DNA from: an uncultured Ramlibacter sp.
GTDB taxonomy: Bacteria > Pseudomonadota > Gammaproteobacteria > Burkholderiales > Burkholderiaceae_C
DNA: 64,000 nt
Direction of reading: 5' to 3'
NCBI RefSeq assembly: GCF_936925435.1
Contig: NZ_CAKZHQ010000047.1
Coordinates: forward strand, 1 to 64,000
Under the pieces are notes generated by a model. It saw nothing but the letters and a program-made list of their open reading frames with translations. It searched no databases and was not told the DNA's origin. Numbering within the stretch: position 1 is the stretch's first letter; each line of letters begins with the position of its first letter. Shown here in pieces: positions 39,233 through 47,525 of this stretch. Made by a program: the position numbers and the translations under genes.

Positions 39233-40708
39233 ATGTTTCTCGGCATCGACCTGGGCACCTCGGGCCTGAAGGTCATCCTGCTGGAGCGCGGCCACAAGGT
39301 GCTGGCCAGCGCCTCGGCCCCGCTGACGGTGCAGCAGCCCCAGGCCTTGTGGCGCGAGCAGGACCCGAACGACTGGTGGGGCGCTTGCGAGCAAGCCCTG
39401 GCCGCAGTGCTGGCCCAGGCGCGCGAGGCGGGCATCGCTGCCTCCGCCATCGAGGCCATCGGCCTGACCGGCCAGATGCATGGCGCCACCTGCCTGGACG
39501 CGCAGGGCCAGGTGCTACGGCCTGCCATCCTCTGGAACGACGGCCGCTCGCACCGCGAGTGCGCCGACCTCGAAACCCTGGTGCCCGCTTCGCGCGCCAT
39601 CACCGGCAACCTGATGATGCCGGGCTTCACCGCGCCCAAGCTGCTGTGGCTGGCACGCCATGAGCCGCAGGTGTTTGGGCGCATCGCCAAGGTGCTGCTG
39701 CCCAAGGACTGGCTGCGCTGGCGCCTGACCGGCGAATTCGCCAGCGACATGTCGGATGCGGCGGGCACGCTGTGGCTGGATGTGGGCCGGCGTGACTGGA
39801 GCGACGCGCTGCTGGGGGCCACCGGCCTGTCGCGCAGCCATATGCCGCGCCTGCACGAAGGCCCGGAAGTCAGCGGCCATTTGCGCAAGGACATCGCGCA
39901 GCGCCTGGGCCTGCGCGAGATTCCCGTGATCGCCGGCGCCAGCGACAACGCCGCCGGTGCCCTGGGTGTGGGCGTGGTGCGAGCAGGCCAGGCCATGTTG
40001 TCGCTGGGCACCTCGGGCGTGTGCTTTGTTGCAACCGACGGTTTCGTCGCCAACCCAGCCCAGGCCGTGCACAGCTTCTGCCATGCGCTGCCGCACACCT
40101 GGCATCTGATGTCGGTGATGCTGTCGGCTGCCGCCTGCCTGGATTTCACGGCGCGGCTCACCGGCCAGGCCGATGTGGCGGCCCTGTTGGCGCACGCCGA
40201 ACAAGGCGGCATCGACGAGGCCACACCGCTGTTCCTGCCCTACCTCAATGGCGAGCGCACACCCCACAACAATCCGGCCGCCCAGGCCGTGTTCTTCGGC
40301 ATGCACGCCACCACCAGCCGTGCCGACCTGGCCAACGCCACGCTGGAAGGTGTGGGCCATGGCCTGGCCCAGGGCGTGGCCGCGCTGCAGGCGGCCGGCG
40401 CCCCGCTGCAGTCCATCAGCCTGATCGGCGGCGGCGCGCGCAGCGCCTACTGGAGCCAGCTGTTGGCCGACATCCTGGGCCTGCCCATGCAGCGTCGCGC
40501 CGAGGCCGAGGTGGGTCCGGCACTGGGCGCGGCGCGCCTGGCCTGGATGGCCTGCGACCAGGTTGCGGCCACCGAGATCTGTACCGAGCCCGCGCTGCTC
40601 GCGGTGCACGAGCCGCAGGCCGGCAGGCACGCCTTCCTGCGCGCGCGCGGCGAGCGCTTCGCCCAGCTGTACCGGCAAGTCCAGCCCTGCTTTCCCGCCA
40701 TCGCTTAG
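39233..40708 (+). CDS. xylB: Xylulokinase (FGGY family)
   Basis: This 491-residue kinase makes D-xylulose 5-phosphate. It begins MFLGIDLGTSGLKVILLERG (phosphate-binding loop) and continues with LTGQMHGATCLD, GASDNAAGALGVGVV (the catalytic Asp region) and IGGGARSAYWSQLLADILG, the second FGGY signature region. It completes the isomerase pathway with xylA. It starts nine bases after the dehydrogenase. Confidence 0.93.
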   Translation: MFLGIDLGTSGLKVILLERGHKVLASASAPLTVQQPQALWREQDPNDWWGACEQALAAVLAQAREAGIAASAIEAIGLTGQMHGATCLDAQGQVLRPAILWNDGRSHRECADLETLVPASRAITGNLMMPGFTAPKLLWLARHEPQVFGRIAKVLLPKDWLRWRLTGEFASDMSDAAGTLWLDVGRRDWSDALLGATGLSRSHMPRLHEGPEVSGHLRKDIAQRLGLREIPVIAGASDNAAGALGVGVVRAGQAMLSLGTSGVCFVATDGFVANPAQAVHSFCHALPHTWHLMSVMLSAAACLDFTARLTGQADVAALLAHAEQGGIDEATPLFLPYLNGERTPHNNPAAQAVFFGMHATTSRADLANATLEGVGHGLAQGVAALQAAGAPLQSISLIGGGARSAYWSQLLADILGLPMQRRAEAEVGPALGAARLAWMACDQVAATEICTEPALLAVHEPQAGRHAFLRARGERFAQLYRQVQPCFPAIA

Positions 40709-40737
40709 GATGGCCCGGACCAACCGAGGAGACCGCG

Positions 40738-41937
40738 GTGACGCGTTGGGATGAACTGTCCGATGCCGAGATGGAGCTGCTGCGCGCGACCTTCTGGTCG
40801 GCCGGCGTCTCGCGCCACCTGCTGGCCGGCCGGCTGGGCTATTCGCGCAGCAAGGCCAATGCCCTGGCCTCGGGCCTGCTGGAGCAGGGCCTGCTCGAAG
40901 AAGCCGGTCTGCAGGATTCGTCGGGCGGACGCCGGCCCGAGACGCTCAAGCTCAATGGCGCACTTGGCGTGGTGCTGGGCGCCGACCTGGGCGCCACCAG
41001 CCTGGACGTGGCGGTGATGCGGCCCGACCTCACGGTACTGGCCCACCACGCCGAGCCCGCCGACGTGCGCGCCGGGCCCGGCGTGGTGCTGGCGCGCATG
41101 CGCACGCTGCTGGGCCGGTTGCTGCAGGAATGCGGCGCGACGCCGCAGCAGGTCATCGCCATCGGCATGGGCCTGCCCGGTCCGGTGGACTTCGCCAGCG
41201 GCCAGCTGGTCAACCCGCCGCTGATGCCCGAGTGGGACAGCTTTTCCATCCGCGACTTCCTGGCCGAGGACTATGCCGCGCCGGTCTTCGTCGACAACGA
41301 CGTCAACCTGATGGCGCTGGGCGAGTTATGGCGCCTCCAGCGGGCCCTGCCCAACTTCCTGGTCATCAAGGTCGGCACCGGCATCGGCTGCGGCATCGTC
41401 TGCCACGGTGAGGTCTACCGCGGTGCCAACGGCTCGGCCGGTGATGTCGGCCACATCTGCGTGGACCGCTCGGGTCCGCGCTGCCACTGCGGCAACCTGG
41501 GCTGCGTCGAGGCCATGGCGGCCGGCCCGGCGATCGCCCGCATGGGGCTGGAGGCCGTGCAGGCCGGCCAGAGCGAGCAGCTGGCGCAGTGCCTGGCGCA
41601 GCACGGCGCGATCACCACCATGGACGTGGCCCAGGCCAGCCACAACGGCGATGCCGCAGCCAACGCCATCTTGCAGCGCTCGGGCAACCTGATCGGCCAG
41701 ATGCTGGCCTCGGTGGTGAACTTCTTCAACCCCTCGCACGTGTTCATCGGCGGCGGCGTCACCGGCATCGGCCCGCAATTTCTGGCGTCCGTGCGGCAAA
41801 GTGTCTACCAACGCTCGCTGGCCCTGTCCACGCGGCACCTGGAGATCCAGTACGCGCCGCTGGGCACGCGCGGCGGCCTGGTGGGCGCCGGCGTGCTGGC
41901 CATGCAGGAGACGCTGCGGCGCGCGCGGCCCGCCTAG
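40738..41937 (+). CDS. ROK-family transcriptional regulator
   Basis: This 399-residue protein has an N-terminal winged helix (residues about 10–65; SRHLLAGRLGYSRSKANALA) and a C-terminal ROK sugar-kinase-like domain: VVLGADLGATSLDVAVM, then VKVGTGIGCGIV and the zinc site CHCGNLGCVE near 245. The layout is that of NagC and Bacillus XylR repressors. GTG start with AGGAG six bases upstream; the frame runs on into xylB without a better start. It gives the locus a second regulator in addition to the AraC-type XylR. Confidence 0.9.
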   Translation: MTRWDELSDAEMELLRATFWSAGVSRHLLAGRLGYSRSKANALASGLLEQGLLEEAGLQDSSGGRRPETLKLNGALGVVLGADLGATSLDVAVMRPDLTVLAHHAEPADVRAGPGVVLARMRTLLGRLLQECGATPQQVIAIGMGLPGPVDFASGQLVNPPLMPEWDSFSIRDFLAEDYAAPVFVDNDVNLMALGELWRLQRALPNFLVIKVGTGIGCGIVCHGEVYRGANGSAGDVGHICVDRSGPRCHCGNLGCVEAMAAGPAIARMGLEAVQAGQSEQLAQCLAQHGAITTMDVAQASHNGDAAANAILQRSGNLIGQMLASVVNFFNPSHVFIGGGVTGIGPQFLASVRQSVYQRSLALSTRHLEIQYAPLGTRGGLVGAGVLAMQETLRRARPA

Positions 41938-41944
41938 CCGGGGG

Positions 41945-42709
41945 TTACTTGCCGCCCCAGTGCACGAAGCGCCGTTCCGCCACGATGAACACCAGGTTCA
42001 TCACGTAGCCGAGCAGGCCGGCCGCGAAGATCGCGGCGTACATTTCCGGCATGTCGAAGATCATCTGCGCATTGATCACGCGCTGGCCCAGCCCGTCGGT
42101 GGAGCCGATGAACATCTCGGCGACGATGACGATCACCAGCGCCAGCGACACGCCTGAGCGCATGCCCACGAAGACCTGGGGCATGGCCTCCAGCAGTGTC
42201 ACGTCGGTCAAAACGCGCCAGCGCGGGGCGCCCATGACGCGCGCGGCCAGCTGACGCTGGCGCCGCACGCCCATCACGCCATAGGCCACGTTGAACAGGA
42301 TCACCAGGCCGGCGCCGAAGGCCGCCACGGCGATCTTGGTCTTCTCGCCCACGCCGAAGATCACCAGGAACAAGGGGAACAGCGCCGAAGCGGGTGTGGA
42401 GCGGAAAAAGTCGATCGCGAACTCGATCGAATCGTAGATCTTGCGCGAAGCGCCCAGCACGATGCCCAGCGGCACGGCGATGACGAGGGCGATCACGAAG
42501 GCCGAGATCGTCCGCACAATGGTCTTCCAGAAGTCCGCCCACAGGGTGCCGTGCGACAGGCCCTTCCAGAAGGCGTCGAAAGCCTCGCCGGGCGAGGGCA
42601 GCAGCACCGGGTCGACGGCGCGCGAGCCGTGCAGGATCGCCCAGGCCAGCAGCACCAGGGCGGCGCCGGTCAGCGGCCGCAGCCGCGCCATCCAGACAGC
42701 ACTTTTCAT
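41945..42709 (-). CDS. ABC transporter permease (NitT/TauT/SsuC type)
   Basis: This 254-residue inner-membrane protein has about six helices. The binding-protein-dependent permease (EAA-like) loop appears as LLEAMPQVFVGMRSGVSLAL. It is the last gene of a unit with ATPase and binding protein, and its ATG overlaps the ATPase stop by four bases. Family members carry nitrate, sulfonates, taurine or small heterocycles, and the enzymes upstream suggest a ring compound. Confidence 0.9.
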   Translation of the reverse strand: MKSAVWMARLRPLTGAALVLLAWAILHGSRAVDPVLLPSPGEAFDAFWKGLSHGTLWADFWKTIVRTISAFVIALVIAVPLGIVLGASRKIYDSIEFAIDFFRSTPASALFPLFLVIFGVGEKTKIAVAAFGAGLVILFNVAYGVMGVRRQRQLAARVMGAPRWRVLTDVTLLEAMPQVFVGMRSGVSLALVIVIVAEMFIGSTDGLGQRVINAQMIFDMPEMYAAIFAAGLLGYVMNLVFIVAERRFVHWGGK

Positions 42710-43527
42710 CGCCGCACCTCCTGCAGGAAGACTTCGAGAGCCCGCGTCTTGGTCGCGATGAAGTCGGCGGCCACGGTGGTGTCGACGGTTCGGGGACGCG
42801 GCGCGTCAAAGCGCAGGCGGTCGGCCACGCGGGTGGGGCGCTTGGTCAGCAGCAGCACCTCGTCGGCCAGCAGCACGGCCTCGTCCAGGTCGTGCGAGAC
42901 CAGCATGGTGGTCACCTGGCGCTCGGCCAGCACCTTCTGCAGCCGGCCGCGCAGGAACATCACCATCTCGTAGTCCAGGGCGGAAAAAGGCTCATCCAGG
43001 AACAGCACCTCCGGATCGACGACCAGGGCGCGCATGATGGACACCAGCTGCTGCTGGCCGCCCGACATCTCGTAGGGATAGCGGTTCAGGTCGAACTGCA
43101 CCTCGAAGCTGGCCACCAGCCGGTCCAGCCGTTCCTGGCGCTCGCCCTTGGGGATGCCCAGGTACTGCAGCGGATAGCGGATGTTGTCGATCGCGCGCAT
43201 CCAGGGAAAGACCGCCTCGCGGTAGTTCTGGAACACGTAGCCGATGCGCGTCTCGCGCGCGGTCTTGCCCTCGAACAGGATCTGGCCACCGTCGTGCGGC
43301 AGGATGCCCGAGATCATGTTGATCAGCGTGCTCTTGCCGCAGCCATTCGGGCCGAACACCGAGGTGATCTTGCCCTTGGGGATGTCCAGATCGAAGTTGT
43401 CGTAGACCGTGGCGTCACCGAAGCGCTTGGTCAGCCCCCGCACGGTGATGTGGGTGCCTTCGGGGTACCAGCGTTGGTTGCGCGGCGGCGCTTCGGCCGC
43501 CGGGCGCAGTTGGAGCACGGCCGCCAT
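42706..43527 (-). CDS. ABC transporter ATP-binding protein (NitT/TauT type)
   Basis: This 273-residue ATPase has Walker A GPNGCGKST, signature MSGGQQQLVSIMRALVV and Walker B VLFLDEPFSALD, with the switch His in LVSHDLDEAV. It powers the importer made with the permease and binding protein. It overlaps the binding-protein stop by one base and the permease start by four. Confidence 0.93.
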   Translation of the reverse strand: MAAVLQLRPAAEAPPRNQRWYPEGTHITVRGLTKRFGDATVYDNFDLDIPKGKITSVFGPNGCGKSTLINMISGILPHDGGQILFEGKTARETRIGYVFQNYREAVFPWMRAIDNIRYPLQYLGIPKGERQERLDRLVASFEVQFDLNRYPYEMSGGQQQLVSIMRALVVDPEVLFLDEPFSALDYEMVMFLRGRLQKVLAERQVTTMLVSHDLDEAVLLADEVLLLTKRPTRVADRLRFDAPRPRTVDTTVAADFIATKTRALEVFLQEVRR

Positions 43528-44513
43528 CAGAACGCCTTCGTCACGGCCTTGCCGTCGATGCGGTCCTTCACCACGCCCAGCTCCGTGCCGATGTCCAGGA
43601 ACTTCTGGAAGTCGCTGACATCGGCCGCCGTCATGTCCTTGACCATCACGATGCGCGGCAGCGGCACGGTGGCAGCCAGTTCGGGCGGCACCTTCATGCC
43701 GGCGATGAGGTAGCCGCGCGTGCTGCTGTCGGCCATGGCCTGCTGCACGCCGCGCGTCCAGGCTGCGGCGAAGCGCTTCGCGACATCGGGATGCTCGGCG
43801 ATGAATTTGTCAGAGAGCACGGCGCCGGCGGCGAAGGCATGGGCTTCCTTGCGGCCCAGCAGGTGGGTGGCGATGACGCCGGTCTCCACGCGCTTGCCGA
43901 TCTTCTGGCCGACCATCACCGTGGCCGAGGGCTCCAGCGTGTAGCCGCCGTCGAAGGTGCCCGCCTGCAGCACGCTCAGGTGCATGTTGATCGGCTGCTC
44001 CTGGATGCTGAAGTCGGTGCCCTCCACCAGACCGACCTTCTTGAGCACCGCGCGCGCGGCGCCGATGTTGGCCGGGCCGGGCGCGGAGAACAGCTTGAAG
44101 CCGCCCTTGAAGTCCTTCAGGCTCTTGGCCGGACTGCTGGCCTTGACCACGAACTGTTCGATCACGTGCTGGCTGTTCTGGCCATTGAGCGAGATGTACT
44201 TGAGCGTCTTGGGCCGGCGCGCCTCCATGTTGGCGCCCTCCAGCGTCACCAGGTTGGCCGCGCCGTCGATGCTGCCGGCCACCAGGGCCTGCACGGTCAG
44301 CGGGTGGCTGTTCATCGGAATCTCTTCCACCTCGAGACCGGCTTCGCGGAAGTAGCCGCGGTTCTGGGCGATGTAGAAGGGCAGTGCGGCGCTGGACGGG
44401 AAGACACCGAATTTCACGCGGTCGGCAGCGTGGGCGGCGGGCAGCAGGACGGCTGCCGCGGCTGCGGCGACCAGGGCGCGCGCGGCGCGACGAAGGAATT
44501 CAGGGCGTTGCAT
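43527..44513 (-). CDS. ABC transporter substrate-binding protein (NitT/TauT type)
   Basis: This 328-residue precursor has a signal peptide with arginines (EFLRRAARALVAAAAAAVLL) cleaved near AAHAAD. The mature part reads DRVKFGVFPSSAALPFYIAQ and NRGYFREAGLEVEEIPMNSH, the SsuA/ThiY-like fold. The ATG at 44513 lies inside the VOC gene (14-base overlap); upstream codons have no support. The bound compound is unknown. Confidence 0.9.
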   Translation of the reverse strand: MQRPEFLRRAARALVAAAAAAVLLPAAHAADRVKFGVFPSSAALPFYIAQNRGYFREAGLEVEEIPMNSHPLTVQALVAGSIDGAANLVTLEGANMEARRPKTLKYISLNGQNSQHVIEQFVVKASSPAKSLKDFKGGFKLFSAPGPANIGAARAVLKKVGLVEGTDFSIQEQPINMHLSVLQAGTFDGGYTLEPSATVMVGQKIGKRVETGVIATHLLGRKEAHAFAAGAVLSDKFIAEHPDVAKRFAAAWTRGVQQAMADSSTRGYLIAGMKVPPELAATVPLPRIVMVKDMTAADVSDFQKFLDIGTELGVVKDRIDGKAVTKAF

Positions 44514-45024
44514 CGTGGGACTCCTGGGAAAGGACTGGGTAGAGCGAGGGGGTGAAGAAAGGGACGCCTGCGCGGTAGCTGCGGGCGGGGGACATGTCGG
44601 GCGGCACACCGGCTTCGGCGCGGCCCTCGAAGGTCAGTTCCAGCTGCACGCCGCTGGGGTCGTAGACGAACAGCTGCCACAGCGTGGTGCCGGGCACCAG
44701 GAATTCGCGCCAGTCCAGGCCGGCGCGCTGGAAGCGGGCGATGTAGGCGTGGTAGCCGCTGCAGGCCAGCGACACATGGTCGATGGCGGCTGTGCCCTGC
44801 TGTACTGCGCCGCCGGGCCCGAGCGCCGGACCGCCGGCGTAGACGTGGATGATGGCCTGGCCACCCGGCTGCGGGCAGGCCAGCCAGGCACCGGGATAGC
44901 CGAAGTCGGGCCGCTCCACCTCGCGCAGGCCGATCACGCTGCACCAGAAGGCACGCGTGGCTTGCAGGTCCGCGGTCTTGATGGCCAGGTGGAAGAGGCC
45001 GTGGGTGAGAGCGCCGTCGTTCAT
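44500..45024 (-). CDS. VOC-fold (glyoxalase/extradiol dioxygenase) protein
   Basis: This 174-residue single-chain VOC protein has likely metal ligands His12 (LFHLAIKT), His83 (IDHVSLAC) and Glu129 (VQLELTFEG), the spacing of vicinal-oxygen-chelate enzymes. These include ring-opening extradiol dioxygenases and isomerases. Placed between an FAD monooxygenase and an importer, it may open or rearrange a hydroxylated ring. It is coupled to both neighbours by overlaps. Confidence 0.82.
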   Translation of the reverse strand: MNDGALTHGLFHLAIKTADLQATRAFWCSVIGLREVERPDFGYPGAWLACPQPGGQAIIHVYAGGPALGPGGAVQQGTAAIDHVSLACSGYHAYIARFQRAGLDWREFLVPGTTLWQLFVYDPSGVQLELTFEGRAEAGVPPDMSPARSYRAGVPFFTPSLYPVLSQESHDATP

Positions 45025-46244
45025 GGGGTGGCAAGCTCCTGTGCAAGTTCCTTGCCCAGCGCAACGTCGCGGAACAGCCGGGAGAGGTCGGCCAGGAAGG
45101 GGGGCTGCGTCTTCCAGTGCGCGCCGGCGACCGGGTCGGCGCCGGCCAGCAGGGTGTCGCTCGCCTGCAGCGACAGCGCCATCGCGAACTGGACGCGCGG
45201 CGTGCGCACGCGGGCGATGCGTTCCAGCCAGGCCGCCACCGGGCGTTGCCCCTGGGCGATCTCGTCCTCGATGATCAGTGCGGCGGCGCATGCGTCCTCC
45301 ATCGCCTGGGTGGCACCCTGGCCCAGCGTGGGCACCATGCCGTGCGCGCTGTCGCCCAGGTAGAGCACGTTGGCGTCGGTCTCGTGGTAACGCACGTCGG
45401 ACTCCTGCATGCGGGCCCAGTGGCTGTCCGGCAATTGCTCGCACAGGGCGTCGAGCAGCCATTGCAGGGTCGCGCTGCGGGGCCGGCCGCTGGCGGGCTC
45501 CCAGGTGGCGCGCATCACCGGCGCGGTGCTCCAGGCGGGCGCCACCGGCGCGCCCGGCACGAGGGGAAAGGTTGCCGCGATGTAGACGTGGCCGGGCTTG
45601 ACGCGGAAGGCCAGCAGGCGGTGCGCGCCGTTGAACCACTGGCCGTAGTCATCGACCAGGCCGCCGCTGGTGTCCTCCACCAGCGCGCGCAGGATGGCGA
45701 CGCCGACGTGGCGCGGCTGCGGCACGCCCGACAGCGCAGAGCGCGCCAACGAGTAGCGGCCGTCGGCACCCACCAGCAGGTCGATGCCCTCGCTGCGGTG
45801 CACCTGGCCGCCTTCCTCCCAGGTGACGAAAGTCTTGCCCGGCGCCTTCGGGTCGCGGCCGACGCCGGTGACGTCGCAGCCGTAGCGGATGGCGCTGCCA
45901 GCGCCAACCCGCAGCACGCGGTACAGCTCGGACCAGCGGATGCGGATGCCCGGGTTGTCGGCGACGCTCTCGATCGGCAGATCGAACAGCACGCTGCCGT
46001 CGGCCAGCGCCGCGGTCCAGCGCGACCAGGGCAGGCTCGCGGCTTCCACCTGTGCGGCCAGCGCCGGATCGGTCAGGCGCAGCGCCTTGACCGCGTTGGG
46101 CCCGACGTTCAGCCCGGTGCCGGCCTCCGAGTGGTCGTCGGGCTGCACGCGTTCCAGGCATGTCACGTCGATGCCGGGGATGCGGGCGAGGCGGCGGGCC
46201 AGCAAGGCGCCGGCGACACCGGCCCCGAGGATGACGATCTTCAT
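45021..46244 (-). CDS. FAD-dependent monooxygenase (PHBH-like, group A)
   Basis: This 407-residue flavoprotein hydroxylase has GxGxxG in MKIVILGAGVAGALLARRLA, the DG motif in LLVGADGRYSLARSAL and the GD motif in VLYLGDSAHGMVPTLGQGA. This is the layout of aromatic and heteroaromatic hydroxylases such as salicylate, 6-hydroxynicotinate and urate hydroxylases. Substrate is not known. The ATG at 46244 overlaps the amidohydrolase stop by four bases, and its stop overlaps the VOC start. Confidence 0.9.
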   Translation of the reverse strand: MKIVILGAGVAGALLARRLARIPGIDVTCLERVQPDDHSEAGTGLNVGPNAVKALRLTDPALAAQVEAASLPWSRWTAALADGSVLFDLPIESVADNPGIRIRWSELYRVLRVGAGSAIRYGCDVTGVGRDPKAPGKTFVTWEEGGQVHRSEGIDLLVGADGRYSLARSALSGVPQPRHVGVAILRALVEDTSGGLVDDYGQWFNGAHRLLAFRVKPGHVYIAATFPLVPGAPVAPAWSTAPVMRATWEPASGRPRSATLQWLLDALCEQLPDSHWARMQESDVRYHETDANVLYLGDSAHGMVPTLGQGATQAMEDACAAALIIEDEIAQGQRPVAAWLERIARVRTPRVQFAMALSLQASDTLLAGADPVAGAHWKTQPPFLADLSRLFRDVALGKELAQELATP

Positions 46245-47413
46245 GCGATGGCTTCCCGTGAGAGTGTGGACGAAGGCAGGTCGGGCACCTGCGCGATGAC
46301 CGCCACCAGGCCGCCACCGTCGGGACCCTGGTGCTCGGCACCGCCGGAGACGAAGATGCGGCTGTCGCCCAGCACGCCGGCGACCAGGCCGCCGACCGCA
46401 CCACGGATATGGCGCTGCGCGTTGATGTCGGTGTCGTCGAGCATGGTGTGGCGCGCGCCGCGCACCTGGCCGCGGCGGTCCGGCTCGCATTTGACGAAGG
46501 CGGCGACTATGCGCTGGCGCTGGTCCTGGCGCACCTGGGGCGTCGCCTCGATGCCCAGCGGCGCCAGAGCGGCGGCGACGGCGGCGATGTCCAGCGCGTC
46601 CGCCATGGGCGCGCAGGCCATGCGCAGCGGGCCGGTCCAGGCGGGGCTGTGGCCCAGGACGATCACCTCGTCGGCCAGTACTTCGACCCCCGAGGACACG
46701 CTGGCGCGCGCGCAGGCGATGCCGAAGTCCGCCAGCAGGGCCGCAGCGAGGGCGGGATCGTCGGCCAGTTCGCCCAGGGCCAGGGCCGCGCCGAAAGCGC
46801 CAGCGGCGCGGGCGAAGGCCATGGAGCGTCCCGGGTCGGCGCTCACGACCTGCTGTCCGTCCGCGGCCGCGGCCGTGGCACGGGCCGAGGTGATGCAGGG
46901 GCACTTGACCTGCACGAAGGCCACCTGATCGGCCCGTTCGATGCCTGCATCGGCCATGGCGGCGCGCACGGCCGCGGCGACCGAGCGCACATGGGTCCAG
47001 CGCCCGATCTCGTGTGCGGGCAGCGCCGTGCCGATGGCGGTGCCTATGGCCAGTGCGCCGCCGGGCCCGGAGCGCGCCGGGGCGGCGCTGCGGGAAAACA
47101 CCACGTAATGCGGACTGAGCACGCCCTCGGTGCCGCCGGACAGCACACAGGGCACGGTGTGCAGCAACTCCCCGGCGCTGCGACCCGTGCGTTGCGCGAG
47201 CAGTTGCATCAGGCTTTGCGTGAAGTAGCCGCGGGTGAAGTCGTTGACGCCGCCGTTGCCCTCGGTCTTGCCGATCACGGCCACGATGTCGTCAGCGCGC
47301 AGGGCATCGGCGTCCAGCAGGGCGGCCAGGGCAGTCAGGTCGCCAGGGTGCGCCATGGCCAGGCGGTCGACCCGCAGGCGGCGGGTGGTGGGTTCGGACA
47401 AATGGGAGGTCAT
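46241..47413 (-). CDS. Ring-opening amidohydrolase (cyanuric acid hydrolase/barbiturase family)
   Basis: This 390-residue member of a rare family hydrolyses cyclic amides such as cyanuric acid or barbiturate. Three internal repeats each offer a Lys–Ser pair: Lys49/Ser92 (IGKTEGNGGVNDFTRG; VLSGGTEGVLSPH), Lys170/Ser241 (VQVKCPC; SSGVEVLADE) and Lys308/Ser356 (FVKCEPDRRG; FVSGGAEHQGPDGGG). The first two spacings, 43 and 71, equal those I recall for AtzD. No biuret or allophanate hydrolase gene is adjacent, so cyanuric acid itself is not implied. It is first in the unit of six genes. Confidence 0.9.
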   Translation of the reverse strand: MTSHLSEPTTRRLRVDRLAMAHPGDLTALAALLDADALRADDIVAVIGKTEGNGGVNDFTRGYFTQSLMQLLAQRTGRSAGELLHTVPCVLSGGTEGVLSPHYVVFSRSAAPARSGPGGALAIGTAIGTALPAHEIGRWTHVRSVAAAVRAAMADAGIERADQVAFVQVKCPCITSARATAAAADGQQVVSADPGRSMAFARAAGAFGAALALGELADDPALAAALLADFGIACARASVSSGVEVLADEVIVLGHSPAWTGPLRMACAPMADALDIAAVAAALAPLGIEATPQVRQDQRQRIVAAFVKCEPDRRGQVRGARHTMLDDTDINAQRHIRGAVGGLVAGVLGDSRIFVSGGAEHQGPDGGGLVAVIAQVPDLPSSTLSREAIA

Positions 47414-47487
47414 GGGAGTGGAAATGCGAGCTCGGGGCCAGTATCGGCAGCGCGAGTGAGAACGACTAGCTCAAACTTTCGCTCGGG

Positions 47488-47510
47488 GTGAGCACAAAAT
47501 GTGTGCACTC
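47488..47510. promoter_or_regulatory. Imperfect palindrome, possible LysR-type operator
   Basis: GTGAGCACA and TGTGTGCAC flank a short A-rich centre in the 112-base gap between the LysR gene and the amidohydrolase gene. The halves pair partly (CACA/TGTG core). It is close to the T-N11-A layout bound by LysR proteins and is 75–97 bases upstream of the amidohydrolase start. Confidence 0.4.
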
Positions 47511-47525
47511 CTGCCCCAAAGCCGG

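Noticed and set aside
40021..41937. A xylB-overlapping N-terminal extension of the ROK regulator
   Set aside because: The extension is xylB read out of frame; the GTG at 40738 with AGGAG gives a normal winged-helix start.
46241..47413. Annotation as atzD, cyanuric acid hydrolase
   Set aside because: Family residues are present, but no biuret or allophanate hydrolase gene is adjacent and the third Lys–Ser spacing differs, so a specific name is not supported.
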